Below are positions 24,826 through 36,836 of a stretch of 64,000 nucleotides of DNA, in pieces (the stretch's first letter is position 1; each line of letters begins with the position of its first letter). The stretch is from Cheiracanthium punctorium. Taxonomy: Eukaryota; Arthropoda; Arachnida; Araneae; Cheiracanthiidae. The position numbers and the translations under genes are program-made. Under the pieces are notes generated by a model, which was not told where the DNA came from, did no database searches, and worked only from the letters and a program-made list of their open reading frames with translations. Location of the stretch: positions 186,001-250,000 of the forward strand of contig JAWZYV010012391.1 in the NCBI GenBank assembly GCA_038373885.1. The letters are read 5' to 3'.

Positions 24826-25419
24826 GTAAGTCTGTCAGTACTATTATATTTTCTGATTGTAATACTTTTTATATTTAGAATAATCAGGCCCGGAACGGCT
24901 CCTTTGGGGGCCTTTGGCTAGAAATTGAAAAGGGGCCTCTTATTGGGGAATTTAGAGGGAATTGAATATTAGGATATGTAATATTTGAAAAATTAGGCTT
25001 ATGTGCCTAAAAACCATATTTAATTATTTTATTGCTCTTGGGGCCCCTGATTCTTTGGGAGACCCTCTTGAGATGCGAGGTCTGTATGGTGCACCATTAC
25101 ACCACTGTGTAAAGGCCTAAGATTACAAAAAAATACGTAATCAAATTATTTTGGTATGTTACTCTGATATATATCAAATTACCATAATTTATGGAAGAAA
25201 CGCCGCACCCACAAAAAGGAGCTTAATTGACGGAGATTCGTCTGAAATGTAGCAGCTGCGAACCCAGAAAATGATATTAAAAACATCTAAACATCGTGTT
25301 TTAATTATCTTTAATCACTTCAAATTATATATTTTTTTAGAAAGTGATGAATCAACCTTTCAAGTATATTAGGCAAGTTGGAGTGTATAGGCTGATTATT
25401 TTACCAACTATGTGAAAAA

Positions 25420-25490
25420 TTCCAGAGCTGGGAGTCAAACCCAGGACTACCGCTTAACATGCGGGTGCTCTACCACTGAGCTACTCTGGG
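25420..25490 (-). tRNA. tRNA-like gene copy 1, anticodon loop ATGTTAA (GTT, Asn-like)
   Basis: The 71-nt minus-strand sequence folds as a cloverleaf. The acceptor CCCAGAG pairs with CTCTGGA (one C-A mismatch at the end). The D arm is GCTCAGTGGTAGAGC, the anticodon loop ATGTTAA, and the T arm CTGGG-TTTGACT-CCCAG. A box TAGCTCAGTGG is intact; B box GGTTTGACTCC has one change. A TTTTT terminator follows directly. The body differs from what I recall of arthropod tRNA-Asn, so it may be a pseudogene or SINE head. Confidence 0.5.
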
Positions 25491-25707
25491 ACGATCCCCA
25501 GATGAAATTTCTCGCTTTAGAACCGTTGGTATTTATCATCTTCCTCTGCAAACCACAGAGGGAACAGACGAAACAATTAATTCGCGACCACTCCATTATG
25601 CCGCGGAAGTTATATATATTTTTTTAGAAAGTGATTGTATCAACCTTTCAAGTATATTAGGCAAGTTGGAGTGTATAGGCTGATTATTTTACCAACTATG
25701 CGAAAAA

Positions 25708-25778
25708 TTCCAGAGCTGGGAGTCAAACCCAGGACTACCGCTTAACATGCGGGTGCTCTACCACTGAGCTACTCTGGG
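25708..25778 (-). tRNA. tRNA-like gene copy 2, anticodon loop ATGTTAA
   Basis: Sequence and fold are the same as copy 1, 288 bp further on, including the TTTTT run after the discriminator A. Confidence 0.5.
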
Positions 25779-25995
25779 ACGATTCCCAGATGAAATTTCT
25801 CGCTTTAGAACCGTTGGTATTTATCATCTTCCTCTGCAAACCACAGAGGGAACAGAAGAAACAATTAATTCGCGACAACTCCATTACGCCGCGGAAGTTA
25901 TATATATTTTTTTAGAAAGTGATTGTATCAACCTTTCAAGTATATTAGGCAAGTTGGAGTGTATAGGCTGATTATTTTACCAACTATGCGAAAAA

Positions 25996-26066
25996 TTCCA
26001 GAGCTGGGAGTCGAACCTAGGACTACCGCTTAACGTGCGGGTGCTCTACCACTGAGCTACTCTGGG
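25996..26066 (-). tRNA. tRNA-like gene copy 3, perfect B box
   Basis: As copy 1 but with GGTTCGACTCC, a consensus B box, and CTAGG in the T stem. The anticodon loop is ACGTTAA, so the invariant U33 is lost. That speaks against a working Asn tRNA although Pol III transcription could still occur. Confidence 0.45.
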
Positions 26067-26282
26067 ACGATTCCCAGATGAAATTTCTCGCTTTAGAACC
26101 GTTGGTATTTATCATCTTCCTCTGCAAACCACAGAGGGAACAGATGAAACAATTAATTCGCGACAACTCCATTACGCCGTGGAAGTTATATATATTTTTT
26201 TAGAAAGTGATTGTATCAACCTTTCAAGTATTTAGGCAAGTTGGAGTGTATAGGCTGATTATTTTACCAACTATGCGAAAAA

Positions 26283-26353
26283 TTCCTGAGCTGGGAGTCG
26301 AACGTAGGACTACCGCTTAACATGCGGGTGCTCTACCACTGAGCTACTCTGGG
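26283..26353 (-). tRNA. tRNA-like gene copy 4, diverged stems
   Basis: Same fold and ATGTTAA loop. The 3' acceptor is CTCAGGA instead of CTCTGGA and the T stem starts CTACG, so pairing is weaker. It is the last, truncated unit of the array. Confidence 0.42.
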
Positions 26354-26372
26354 ACGATTCCCAGATGAAATT

Positions 26373-27811
26373 TTGGTTCCAATTTGGTTACACTCTGTTT
26401 TCTTATTTTAGTAATAGATCCTTGTTTATAGGGAAAGTGTAATTATAACTACCCTATATGAAATTATTTTAATAATTTGCCTTTTTTGAAAAATTGCACA
26501 CATTTTATTCTATTCGAATACTAATCATTAAAAAATTACTCAAAAGATCTCATTTACCACACCTAACTTTGTTACTATATACCTAACATTCTTTCTCTCG
26601 GATATCAAAGAGCTGAAAACTATGAAAAATCATTAAAAATTGGGAATGGTGGATTTTTAGATTTTTAAAGTATGGAGGAAAATTTCCCCTGGTTCTTTTT
26701 TATATATTTGGAATATTTCAAGCCAATCTACTGAATGTTGTGGATTTGTATGCCATATGAACAAACAGGTTTTTGTTTATATTCATAAGATGTTGATAAA
26801 ATATTGGTTTTGAAATAAAGAGAACATTTAAAAATTATTGAAATCAGCTATAATTAACATGAAGAATTAAATATATTAGGGAAAATGGCTTTTTGATTAA
26901 ATATAGAACAAATTTTTCAATTATTAACATAATTAGCTTATAATATTGGCAAAAATCATATACTAGCTTTGATAATCATTTGCCATTCAAAAATATTTAA
27001 ATACATATACACTGTGTGCACAGGGGATAGGGTGTTCTGTGTGTATATATTTTCCTGATTTCAACTCACACTGTTTTTAGGGCCTCACCATTGAATAGGT
27101 TACGAGCTGCCACTGGTTCCACCATATATTTTGTTAGCTTTTCCCATCATTGTTCTCATTGTAGCTCTTTTAATATTTTGTCTTTATTATTATTATTTTT
27201 TTTTTTCTAAATTTAATATTACTAAAATAGTGTCATTTGAAAATACGCTGAAAGATTATCCGTCTAACATCAGACATTTTTTTTTTTTTTTAAACTAAAG
27301 TAAGGGGGCCCAGCCAAAGCATCTCTTTCTCTACTGATGGGGTTAGCATATTTAGCTATTTAGTACAAAAGCAATATTAATGCACAGTTTACTTGACTTT
27401 AGATTGGCCTACTTGCTGAAGTTTTTGAATCAGGCTTTAATTAGGCTTAATAAGATATTTTTCACTGCTAATCTGATAAATTTTATGAATAATTATCAAA
27501 TTGGTAAATTTTATGGCTATTTCGAGATTTTATTTCTTGGTTTCAAAATTTTTTGTTTTGAAAATTAAAAATAAGCAGCTATAATGAATATAATTACTGA
27601 AGGAAAATTCTTCAGGAAGAAAAAGTGTTTTGATTAATAATAGAAAAATGTGAGATTAATATGATGTACAAAATTAGTGAAAGTTGTGTATGTGACTTAA
27701 TACTAATTTTTCAAAAGATATTAGTTTAAAATTTAATTTCTAACAACACAAAACATTTTACTCCTTGTATTTATACTGAACTCATTTTAAAAAAATTTTT
27801 TACACCTCCAG
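26373..27811. other. intron 2 remainder, no gene seen
   Basis: AT-rich. A GAGCTGCCACTGG word near 27107 resembles a hAT terminus but lacks a partner. It ends in the CACCTCCAG acceptor. Confidence 0.5.
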
Positions 27812-27980
27812 ATCATAAGGTTCCATCCGAATAATGTTTATCTAGCAACAGGCTCAAACGATTGCATAGCTCGTTTATGGGATTTAGAAACAGGATATAA
27901 TCTAAGAAGTTTTGTTGGTCATGATTATAAAATTGATCAAATTGCATTTTCTTTTGATGGAAAAGTCATCGCTTCAGCTG
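27812..27980 (+). CDS. WD40-repeat protein, exon encoding blade with RLWD
   Basis: It starts in phase 0 and ends with one base of a codon before GTATGT. It encodes RFHPNNVYLATGSND, then ARLWDLETGYNLRSFVGH, then AFSFDGKVIASA. This is a textbook WD blade and the part most like TAF5-family propellers. The acceptor and donor agree with the neighbouring exons. Confidence 0.88.
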
Positions 27981-28129
27981 GTATGTTATTTACTTTTTAA
28001 TATAGTAGTATTATTGAATCTTATTGAATATAGTTACTTCAGATTTCAAAAACAGATTATCCAAATTCTGTATAAATATACAATAATACAAGTTTTATTC
28101 TCTCAGAATATCTATAAAATATATTAAAT

Positions 28130-29300
28130 ATTTATACTTATAAATTTTGTGATTCTTATTTAATTTTCATTGCTACACAGTACAGAATTTAAAAGTTATG
28201 ATCAGTCTTTCATTTATGTTATTGTTTAAAATGTTTGTTTCTTAATATATATATATATAAAATTAAACATCCTCCCAAAATTCAAAATTTCTATTAGCTT
28301 GCTTCAAAATTCTTTAGGGGCATGTTGAATGAAACATACAGACTTGTTGAAAGATTCCCAGACTTTGAGCATGTTTACATTCACAATGGAATATTCTTTC
28401 ATTAAATTCTGTAAAGTTTTCTCCATTTGGGAGCTAAAAGCTCCTGATATGTTATTGATTATTAATATTTTTGTTATCCACTACTCTCATAGTTTGATAA
28501 ATTTAAAATTAAATGCATTTTGTATTCTACATCAAATCATAAATGTTTCAAACATTTATGACAGTTTATGCTGAATATTGAATCTCTAATCGTAATTGCA
28601 TCGCATCAGTCAAAATGAAGCAAATCCTTCTTTATCATTCTTTGCAAGTCCTAAAAGTATTAGTAGGTTATCAAATATTTACACAATAAAGAACAGTTTT
28701 ACAAAATAAGTCACAATATATTTCGTACATAATCATTTTGCACTGTTTTATTATTTTTTTAAGGGAAAAAAAAATAGCGGTCTGAGCCGGATTTGAACCA
28801 AGGACCTTTATATCTCTGGCCGAAAGCGAAATCGCAGCGCCACCGAGTACATCAAACAATTTGAGAAATAATTGGTATATAACAATGTATCAAATGTTTA
28901 AATGGAATTTTTTCTTAAATGCACAAGAGTTGGCGGCTAATTCTTTGACATTTCACAATACTATGGGTCCCCTATAATTCATCAGCATTTCATCAAAATC
29001 GGTGATCCCAATGTCTGAGCCTCCCCTTGTCAGTTAAAAACTTTATAAAATAACACACTTAAAAAGATATCAAGCATGATAATCATTTCGGTGGTACAAA
29101 TGATCCACTGTTCTTCAGTTGCAAAAAAAAGTTTCACCATCCATACATGCAGTAAGGTTAGAACGCTCTAAAAACTAGGATGGCTAACTAACCTAATAAT
29201 GTAGTCTCTTAACTATAATAGATGGACATGTGTGATGCTGGAACATTTTTGCAACTGAAGAAGGGTAGATCATTTCCTGTTACCAGAAACACTTGTCTTG
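28130..29300 (-). repeat. intron 3 with a tRNA-derived SINE head at 28777-28850
   Basis: On the minus strand 28850-28777 has an A-box-like GGTGGCGCTGCG and a perfect B box GGTTCAAATCC followed by a long T run (Pol III stop). This is the pattern of a tRNA-derived SINE or tRNA pseudogene. The acceptor ends do not pair well, so a functional tRNA is unlikely. The rest is plain AT-rich intron. Confidence 0.5.
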
Positions 29301-31384
29301 CTAAGTACAGTGAAACTTCTAGGGAGCGACCACCCTCGGTTCTGTGAAAAATTCATCATTCAGAGAGTCACTCAGAGAAATAGCTAAAAAGATTTCGTAG
29401 CCCCCCCCCCCCAAATTAATCACGCAAAAATGTTTTTTTAATTAAAATATTTATTACGTTATATTTTAAGTAAAATATTATAGGGCAAAGCCACCAATTG
29501 TTGACACTACCCCAATTATTGACAGTTGTTCCTTCAAAGTTAAAAAATAAGTGTTTGGGGCCACTTAGAAATTCAAACTTAGCACTTAGTCAAAGGTAAA
29601 CTAATCAGCTACAAATTCCTGCCGTGACAAAGTCAATTTGATTGGCAAAACTCCTGGGATCTAGAGTCGCTTATCAGCATCTTGCAGCGGCTCATAAATT
29701 AAAGGTTTTGCTTAAGAGGTAGGTCTCAATTTCGCCTCTGATAACTATGCAACTTCATGTTTCATTGCTTCCATTTTTTTGGGTCTACTTTGATGCTACT
29801 TAATAAGAATATAGCTCCCAAATGTAAATTTTCAGGTAAGTGACTTTTTTTAGAGGTGTCAATAATTAGTGCTTCAAAACAGTCAATTTACCCAATTATC
29901 GACACATCTGCCATGGGCATCGGTGGAGGGGTCATCCAGGTCACTTGACACCCTCGGGAAAATGCAACTTTTTTTTTAATAGGCAGCATAGACAAAAGAA
30001 CATTAGCACTTGCCCCTCTTCCAGAAAATTCTAGTCATTTATGTATCTTAATATCCTGCAACAACTGTAAAATTTCTCTCAAGAAAAGATTATTTTCCTA
30101 ATTGTAAGTGTATTTCAACACATGCGTAGCACCTTTATCAGAAAATCAGATAATTTTCATATTTTATCTTGTAATCTTATTTGCTTTAATATTAACTTCT
30201 GTACTTCTCATTTTAATATTTAAGATGCATTCTTCACCTGAGTTGTACCTTTATTATTTCACGTTTCTTATGAGTATATTTAACATATATAATTCTATAG
30301 TTTCACTTTTACATTCCAAAAAGTTTTTAAGTAAATAATTGGCCGTATTCCCAAAAATAAAATTAAATGGACACTTTTAGGATATCGCATGAGAAGCTGA
30401 ACTACACACTGTAATAAATGATAAACATGCATTATTTCTGAAACTTGAAAATTTGCCAAAATTCTCCAGTTTCCAGTAAAAATATTTAAAATTCGAATAT
30501 TGTGCAAAATGTGTTACTGAAAATTTTTACAGTGGTATTTCATGCTTAAGACATTATTCTGAACGTATCATACAAGGTATATGCTTTCTGCTTGTTACCC
30601 CGTGCATAGTACAGCTTGTGAAGAAATAGCATCTTCTTTTTTGAAAGTTTCTGATGTTATTGGTGTATTTTGGCTTGTGTTCAAAAGGCGTTAAATTAAT
30701 TTTGTTCTTTCGAATTACAGCCTTTAAATTATCACTCAAATGATACAAAGAGATTTACATATTTCTTATTAAATAATTTCTTTTGTACAATTTTACATTT
30801 GTTCATAATTTATTTTGTCATGTAATCTTATCTGCTTTACCATTAACTTCTATAGTTTTCATTTTAATACTTAAGTTTTATTCTTTGCATAAATTGGCAT
30901 TTTATCTTTTGCGCTCCCCTTCCAATTAGTTTATTTAACTAGTAGTTAGTTCTTTATCCTCGTTTTTTTTCAGTCTAGTATTTTTTTTTCCCAATCTCTG
31001 CTTATCATATATGGATTCGTAGGGACATGACAACTGTTTAATAGTGGAAGTCGATTTTGTCAGGGCGAGCACCTTAGTGACAGCTATATGTGGACCTTTT
31101 GACCTACCCTGGAAATTTTTCTGCTGATGCCCATTATGCCTCTGTCCATACTTGTCATTACCCCTGTCAATAATTGTGAATTTCACATAAATATGTTCAA
31201 TGACATTATTAAGATTGTTTTTTAATTCTTAACACAATTATGCTCCCCCCTTTTAAAAATAATAAAGGGATCCAATTTTTGACAGGGGGGTTGTCATTAA
31301 TAGGTTCATGTTAAGCCAATAATTCCAATGTTAAGAACTAATTATTGCCAACTTAAATATTCAGATAGTGTCATTTTTGACCTA
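29301..31384. repeat. intron 3 repeat block with a pogo-like terminus and CAATTATTGACA motifs
   Basis: A TA-CAGTGAAACTTC terminus at 29306 resembles the other pogo-like ends in this window. The word CAATTATTGACA or its complement occurs near 29510, 29856, 29893 (one change) and 31163. No coding region recognised. A minus-strand ORF at 30935-31186 (QGRSKGPHIAVTKVLALTK) has no known relative. Confidence 0.35.
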
Positions 31385-31560
31385 AGTAGGTAGGCAGAGT
31401 TGGGCAGTATCTCAAATGCATGTGTCTGAAATACTATTTTCAAAATAATTTTGTATTTTGTATTTTCACAAGAAAAAGCAAAGTATTTTGAAAATGTATT
31501 TTAAAATACATTTTCAATGTATTTTGTATTTTCAAAATACTGAAAATACATTTTTCATTC
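31385..31560. repeat. GTATTTT-rich repeat
   Basis: Repeated AAAATAC/GTATTTT words on both strands, including GTATTTTAAAATAC, in a run flanked by GTTGGGCAGTATCTC. It looks like the terminus of a degraded transposon, but the other end is missing. Confidence 0.4.
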
Positions 31561-32003
31561 TGAAGCTAAATTAATCTTACAAAATTAGCTTGGTTTGGGA
31601 AAATAAAACAAAAATAATAGAACTGCTGTCATTAATTTTTTTCCCAGTTCATGACATAAACAATTATGTATGGTAATGTTATGTATGGTAACTAAAGAGG
31701 TGTTAGGATTTTTTACGATGTTTAGGTTATATTAAACAGGAAGGAGGGGGAAATCTCACACACCTATTTAGATTAGTTTAATGATATTTGGTCTAGGAAT
31801 CTTTCTGTATTGCTGATAACGATTCACAAATGTGGATGAAGCTGAAAAAGGAGAAAAACGTGTTTGAATTTACAGGGTCAGCCAAATGACTTTAAATACA
31901 TTAAGATGTATGGATACATTCAATTCATCGAAAGTCTGATCAATTACTACTTTGGCTATCCCCAAAATCTCGCAAACTATCTCAAGCTTAAAATAAATAA
32001 AAA

Positions 32004-32035
32004 CTCAGTCAAAGCTCTTCAGAGCTTTGACTGAG
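32004..32035. other. perfect 14-bp hairpin
   Basis: CTCAGTCAAAGCTC, a TTCA loop, then the exact reverse complement GAGCTTTGACTGAG. It lies in intron 3, away from any recognised element. Confidence 0.8.
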
Positions 32036-32767
32036 GAAGACCGAAAGAATTTTTGGTTGAAATGATCGTATTGCTTTATAAGTAACATTTTATGTGTGTT
32101 TTTTCACAAAGTTTTTATTTATTTTATCGTTTAACACCTGTTTTTTCAGTATCTCAAGCTTGTCGGCTTTTGGTGAGATATCGCCAAATGAACTGTCAGA
32201 AGCAAATCTTTCAAACTGAACCAGGCGTGGTGATATCAGAAATATTTCACTAGAAATCGCTAACCCTTAGTATTACTACAGTATTTTATCTCATTTAAAC
32301 AAAATAAGTTTAGATGAACATGCACCGAAAATATTTTTGATTTAATAGACGTGCAAGAAAGTCATGTGTTGTCCACATCAGATTCTTTTTTTTTATGATT
32401 GACAGTTTATTTATTAAAAAGAGAATGTATGTAAGTATTTGCGATCTCTTAGAAAATGTATGAATAACTATTGATCTTCTTGTTAAAAATGGAGGCACTG
32501 CTAGTGTATGCATGGAAAATAAATGTTTATTTAAATTTATGTTTTAAATACTAATTGTTATATTTACTCTTGTCTTTCAGAATTACTAAATTTTTTTTAA
32601 CTAAGTGCCATTTCTAAAAAAAAAAAAAAAAAAAATGCTTTATTATTAAAATTTTTGTGCTTCAAACCATAACTATTCCAACTCTTTTATATAATAATTG
32701 GTATACTTTTTACTATGAAATTATTCTAGCTGCTTATTATTATTTCTGTTTCATTACACACTTTTAG

Positions 32768-32945
32768 ATGAGATGGGCCAAATGATCCTTTGGGATATAA
32801 GAAGTAGTAGAATAATAGCAAAAACAAAGTTTAACAAGTCAGATGCAAGCTATAATGATCGATTTACCAACTTGAATTTTTATGCAGGAGGTTTTGCATT
32901 AGGGGGTTTTAATTTCAATAAAGAAATTAAACTATGGGATATAAG
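32768..32945 (+). CDS. WD40-repeat protein, exon with ILWD and KLWD
   Basis: It begins with two bases that complete the G left at 27980 and ends AG before GTATGT. It encodes EMGQMILWDIRSSRIIAK, a hydrophilic NKSDASYNDRF stretch, then GFALGGFNFNKEIKLWDI. The second blade is poorly conserved (no GH-to-WD spacing of the usual kind), suggesting a diverging propeller end. Confidence 0.85.
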
Positions 32946-33296
32946 GTATGTACTTTTCCTTTGTTTAATCCATTAAAGACCATCTTTCTATGATAAATGT
33001 CATAATTTGTACATTTTTTTCTAAAGAATCCTACTCCAGTGGATCTGCCCCAACACATTTTCACTGCAGTGCTAATTTTTGAATCGACTCTTCAGACAAC
33101 GTTTTATTTTTCTATCTATACCTATTTATTTTGGTAAATTCTCCTTACTGTACTCTTTGTCTGGAGACATTTTGAATTTTAATCATCTGTTGAAATGCAC
33201 CATCTTAAAGGATTATAACTTTGCTATTTACAGATGGAAAAACAGAGCTATTTTCATTTCAGGTTTCTAGAAGAGGAGCCTGGTAACAAGAAGCCT

Positions 33297-33332
33297 GACA
33301 GTCAAGAGACCTGATATGGTCTCTTGACTGTC
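33297..33332. other. perfect 15-bp hairpin
   Basis: GACAGTCAAGAGACC, loop TGATAT, then the exact reverse complement. A (TG)n tract and a G run follow at 33339-33366. Confidence 0.8.
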
Positions 33333-33500
33333 TCTCAGTATGTGTGTGTATGTGGGGGGGGGGGGGTGAATCTGATAACACATGATGGAAATCAATTCGT
33401 CCCAAAGTTTGGCTGCCACACGTACATGTTTTTCAAAAGAATATTTTGTGTTTTAAATAAAAGATGTTGCTACATTCCTATAACAATCTCTGAAAGTTAC

Positions 33501-34440
33501 TACAGTAAAACCTGTATAAAACAGAATGCGAAGGGACCGACAAAATTTTCCAACCTAGACAGGTTTCCGTCTTGTAGAGTAACTCACTTTTAAATTTAAA
33601 AATAAAAAAAGAGAGAGAGAGAGAGAGATCAAATTTCGCTTACCTTTTAAAAACAGGAAAAGTAAAGAAGATAGCTTTTAATCAAATAAATTTATAATCA
33701 TAATTTCAGCAAAAGAAAAAAAAGAACTACTTTTAATTATTTTTTGAAATAATCAAAAATTATTCTTTGCAGTAACGGTGCACCCGGAATGTGATTTTCT
33801 ATGGTAATTCTTGCGTTATTTACAATATTTAGTGGTTCTGCATCACCTTTGAAGGCAGAAAATTCAGTTAAGTTTCTTATGCAACGCATTGCTTTGGGAT
33901 ACAAGTGTACTGCAAAATCTTCAGTCTCAGTAACTTGTTCTTCCTCACTATTGTAATTATTATTAGAATTGTATCGTTTTAAAGTTTTTTAACTTCGCCA
34001 AATGGTGTTTCTGTGGCTAATTTGTCATCTAATGTCACAAAATCTGTCATTCAGTTTAATTTCACTTTCATCTAGCATTGCTTGTAAAGTTTCAATTTCT
34101 GAATTGCATGAATTTTCATTGTCTACTTTCCCCTGGAAAATTTGCTTTCACGAAACAGAGCCTTATAGTTTCACTAGAACATTTAGAGATTTAATTAACT
34201 TTGAAGGACTGGATACACATTTTATGTTTGCTAATAACTATTGCATCATTAAACTTCTGTAGTTTGTCTGTTGTAGTGCAAATCGTAAAAAATTTTTGGA
34301 AAACATTTTATTGTTTTAACAGCTTCAGTTATGTCCCAATATGATAGTCCTAGGTTTCCCCCCCTTCTCTGAGGTAAGCAAAAATCAAATCGAGGATAAC
34401 AAAAAATCTGAAATCTCGTTCTATAGTTCATTTAGTTGTA
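33501..34440 (-). pseudogene. pogo/Tigger-like remnant
   Basis: A TA-CAGTAAAACCTG terminus at 33501 is followed by minus-strand coding-like text at about 34000-33770 (EDFAVHLYPKAMRCIRN, INNARITIENHIPG-like). Acidic EEEQVTETED precedes it. This layout, terminus then C-terminal transposase end, is the same as at 62933-63485. The segment 34310-34380 also matches 58740-58810 in opposite orientation (SYWDITEA in translation). Stops are frequent. Confidence 0.4.
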
Positions 34441-34865
34441 CATATAATAGAAGTGAACGTCAGCTGGCACATTTGCAGTGGGTGCAGCCGCCTAAACATG
34501 TAAAATAATTTTTAAAGAATAATTATAATAAAAAATTTGATACTTTGTACATGTGTTTATCCCGTTTTGTACAAATGAAAAAAAATAGTCAGCTGGCTTT
34601 ATAGCGGTGGATTATACGTCAACATGTAAAAAACATCCGTTAAGTAAAATAATAATAAAAAAAGCTGAAATTTGGTGATGTGATAGTTAACTTTGCCAGT
34701 TTTAGGAAAAATATAGTCAGCTGAGTTTTCCGTAGTGGAAAAGTGGTCAGCTGGCAATTGAAAGCTACAGTGTATTGCTACATGACAGGCGCCTGATGTA
34801 TTTCACTGCATTAGTTGATCACTTTTACACCACGGAGAATTCAGCAGGTAAATTTTATAAAGAAC
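34441..34865 (+). repeat. non-autonomous repeat with GTCAGCTG motifs, copy A
   Basis: A ~425-bp repeat with four GTCAGCTG-like words, GGATTATACGTCAACATG and GATCACTTTTACACCACGG. A full-length relative lies in opposite orientation at 46790-47320. No ORF. Long poly-T tract follows at 34956-34987. Confidence 0.72.
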
Positions 34866-34953
34866 TACTTTACAAAGCTTCAGCTCTCTTGGTTTTTGAT
34901 ATCTATTAATTTTTAATGTTACTATGAATCATCTGAAGATACCTAAATCTTCT

Positions 34954-34990
<37 letters not shown>

Positions 34991-35450
34991 CTCAATTATA
35001 TATTTAAAATACATAACAATGAGAAAAATATAGTGGAAGGTGGCCCAAAATAATCCTAGCAGACAAAACAATCCACATATGTTTTCTTAGATACAGGTCG
35101 CTCCACCTATCGGATAACACATGAATTAGTTATGCCAAGTCAAGAAGAAGCAATGGCGATATTTAAGCGATCGGTGTATTACGTGTCTGAGTATAATTCT
35201 TCAAAACCTGAGTTTTATCATATCTATTACGAAGTAAGCACTAACTTTCTTATTTATTTAGAAGTACAATATTTACAGAAATATGACTCGGTTGACTGAA
35301 CAGAGTATGTTTTTAGATGTGAATTGCACTTATTTACTTTGTTTTTCGGCGAGTTGCAGTATTATGAACTAAAGTGGGCAGCCATACTCCCAGGTAAAAT
35401 GATCCATCGACTAAAGAAACTCCAGTACCAGGCCCTAGTCATCATGGCAG

Positions 35451-36126
35451 TGTGATGAAGATCACATATCTAATTTAATTATCATTTAATTTGGTTTTCT
35501 TTAATGCAATCTATCCAAAATTCAAGAATTCTAAATCACTTCTGTTTTTCATTTTACTGCCATTTCGGTTTTTAAATCTGTATATTTACTTTTCCCTGTG
35601 TGCACTATTCTTTTTGTTCTTAATTGTTTCGTCTCTTCAGACCGGTGTGCTAAAAATAGATTATATTGCGTCCGTTTGCAAAATCAACGGCCTTTTTGAG
35701 TTTCCTCTTGGCATCCTGCTGGCGTAAGTTATTTAGTTGTTCCCCTGCGACGACTTTAAAATTATTTGCTCGCGATTACGTCATTGTAATTTTATTGGAT
35801 TAACTGTTGGGGTTGCTCTGGAATTGGCGCTATTAATCTCGGCCAAGTTATTGTTCTCGCCAATGTGTAATTCTGTGCTGGCGTAATTTTTAAGATTCCA
35901 CCTTAATTTCACTGTCGATATAGGACGTCATTTTATTTTCGCTGAGCCACCACCGCCCGTTATAATAATGTTTCAATAGTATATGTTTAATTATTCAATA
36001 GTATTAGTTTCAAGTATTTAAAGTCTCTTTTTTATATTGCAACTAAGTGTATATCGAACCTGGATTATCATGTATCACGACGCAATTCAATAGTTTAAAA
36101 TACCCCAAGCATTTACCTTCTTTACA
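35451..36126 (+). repeat. 5' LTR (676 bp)
   Basis: Starts TGTGATGAAGATCACAT and ends CCTTCTTTACA. It contains a 48-bp segment (CACTATTCTTTTTG region, about 35600-35650) missing from the 3' LTR, where short CCGTGTG/CCTGTGTG repeats suggest deletion by microhomology. Confidence 0.92.
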
Positions 36127-36130
36127 TAAA

Positions 36131-36149
36131 TTGGTGCCTACCCAGGCAC
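36131..36149 (+). promoter_or_regulatory. primer-binding-site-like sequence
   Basis: TTGGTGCCTACCCAGGCAC begins five bases after the LTR end. TGGTGCC would pair with a tRNA ending in GGCACCA. The form resembles that used by BEL/Pao elements. Confidence 0.6.
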
Positions 36150-36836
36150 TTGTGTTGCATTTTTCGGTGGTGGCTTAGCAAACGGCGCTCGGATGGAATC
36201 ATTTTGGACAGTCGGAAGTTAAAGCTCAGGCGAAAAGACATCTGCCACAGCATTCTCGGGTGGATTAGAAAATGCCCACGTCTCTCGCCACCGTTGTTCA
36301 CCGTTATCTACCGATTCAACTCCTTCAGCATGGCATGACTTCCGTTTTCGTGGATATACTGCTGGATAACATTTTGGTAATCTGATGCTCGATTCGTTTT
36401 GCTTCTTCTTCGCTTGCAGGTATGGAGTGTTTCTGCCGACCATGGATTTTCGTATAACTCATATCCTGAATGATCCCCAATCCCGACAGTACATCGCTTT
36501 AGTGAACTGTGCGGATTTTTTTTCGATACTTTATCAAGCTTCATCTCCTAAAGATGTGTATAAAACGTATGCCACTGGATATTTTACTACCCACCATTCG
36601 GTAGGAGGCTGATTTTTGGACGGAAGCTGAACTCTGTGCGTATGAAACTATTAGCTCGTCGCAGCATGTGCTGTGCTACTGTCCTGTTATTTCGGCGAAT
36701 ATTCAACGTTTCTCAGTGCGCATGAATGACATCTTGATTGGACATTGGTCAGCTACATAAAATGTGACATAAAAATGGAAGTGTTTGCGTTGATTTAACA
36801 TAATGGATAATCATTTTAACAAAGTATGTAGCTTTG

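Larger units (their letters stand above)
25325..26372 (-). repeat. tandem array of ~288-bp units carrying tRNA-like genes
   Basis: About 3.7 nearly identical units of 287-288 bp. Each contains the words TTAGAAAGTGAT, GGCAAGTTGGAGTGTATAGG, a tRNA-like cloverleaf on the minus strand and TTTCTCGCTTTAGAACCG. The units differ by few substitutions, so amplification is recent compared with other repeats here. It sits in intron 2 of the WD40 gene, antisense to it. Confidence 0.9.

Noticed and set aside
25412..25627. 71-aa ORF over the tRNA-like array
   Set aside because: It is the antisense reading of the tRNA-like unit and recurs only because the unit is repeated.
28777..28850. Functional tRNA gene
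   Set aside because: The B box and T run are good but acceptor ends do not pair and the anticodon arm is unclear; listed only as a tRNA-derived repeat.
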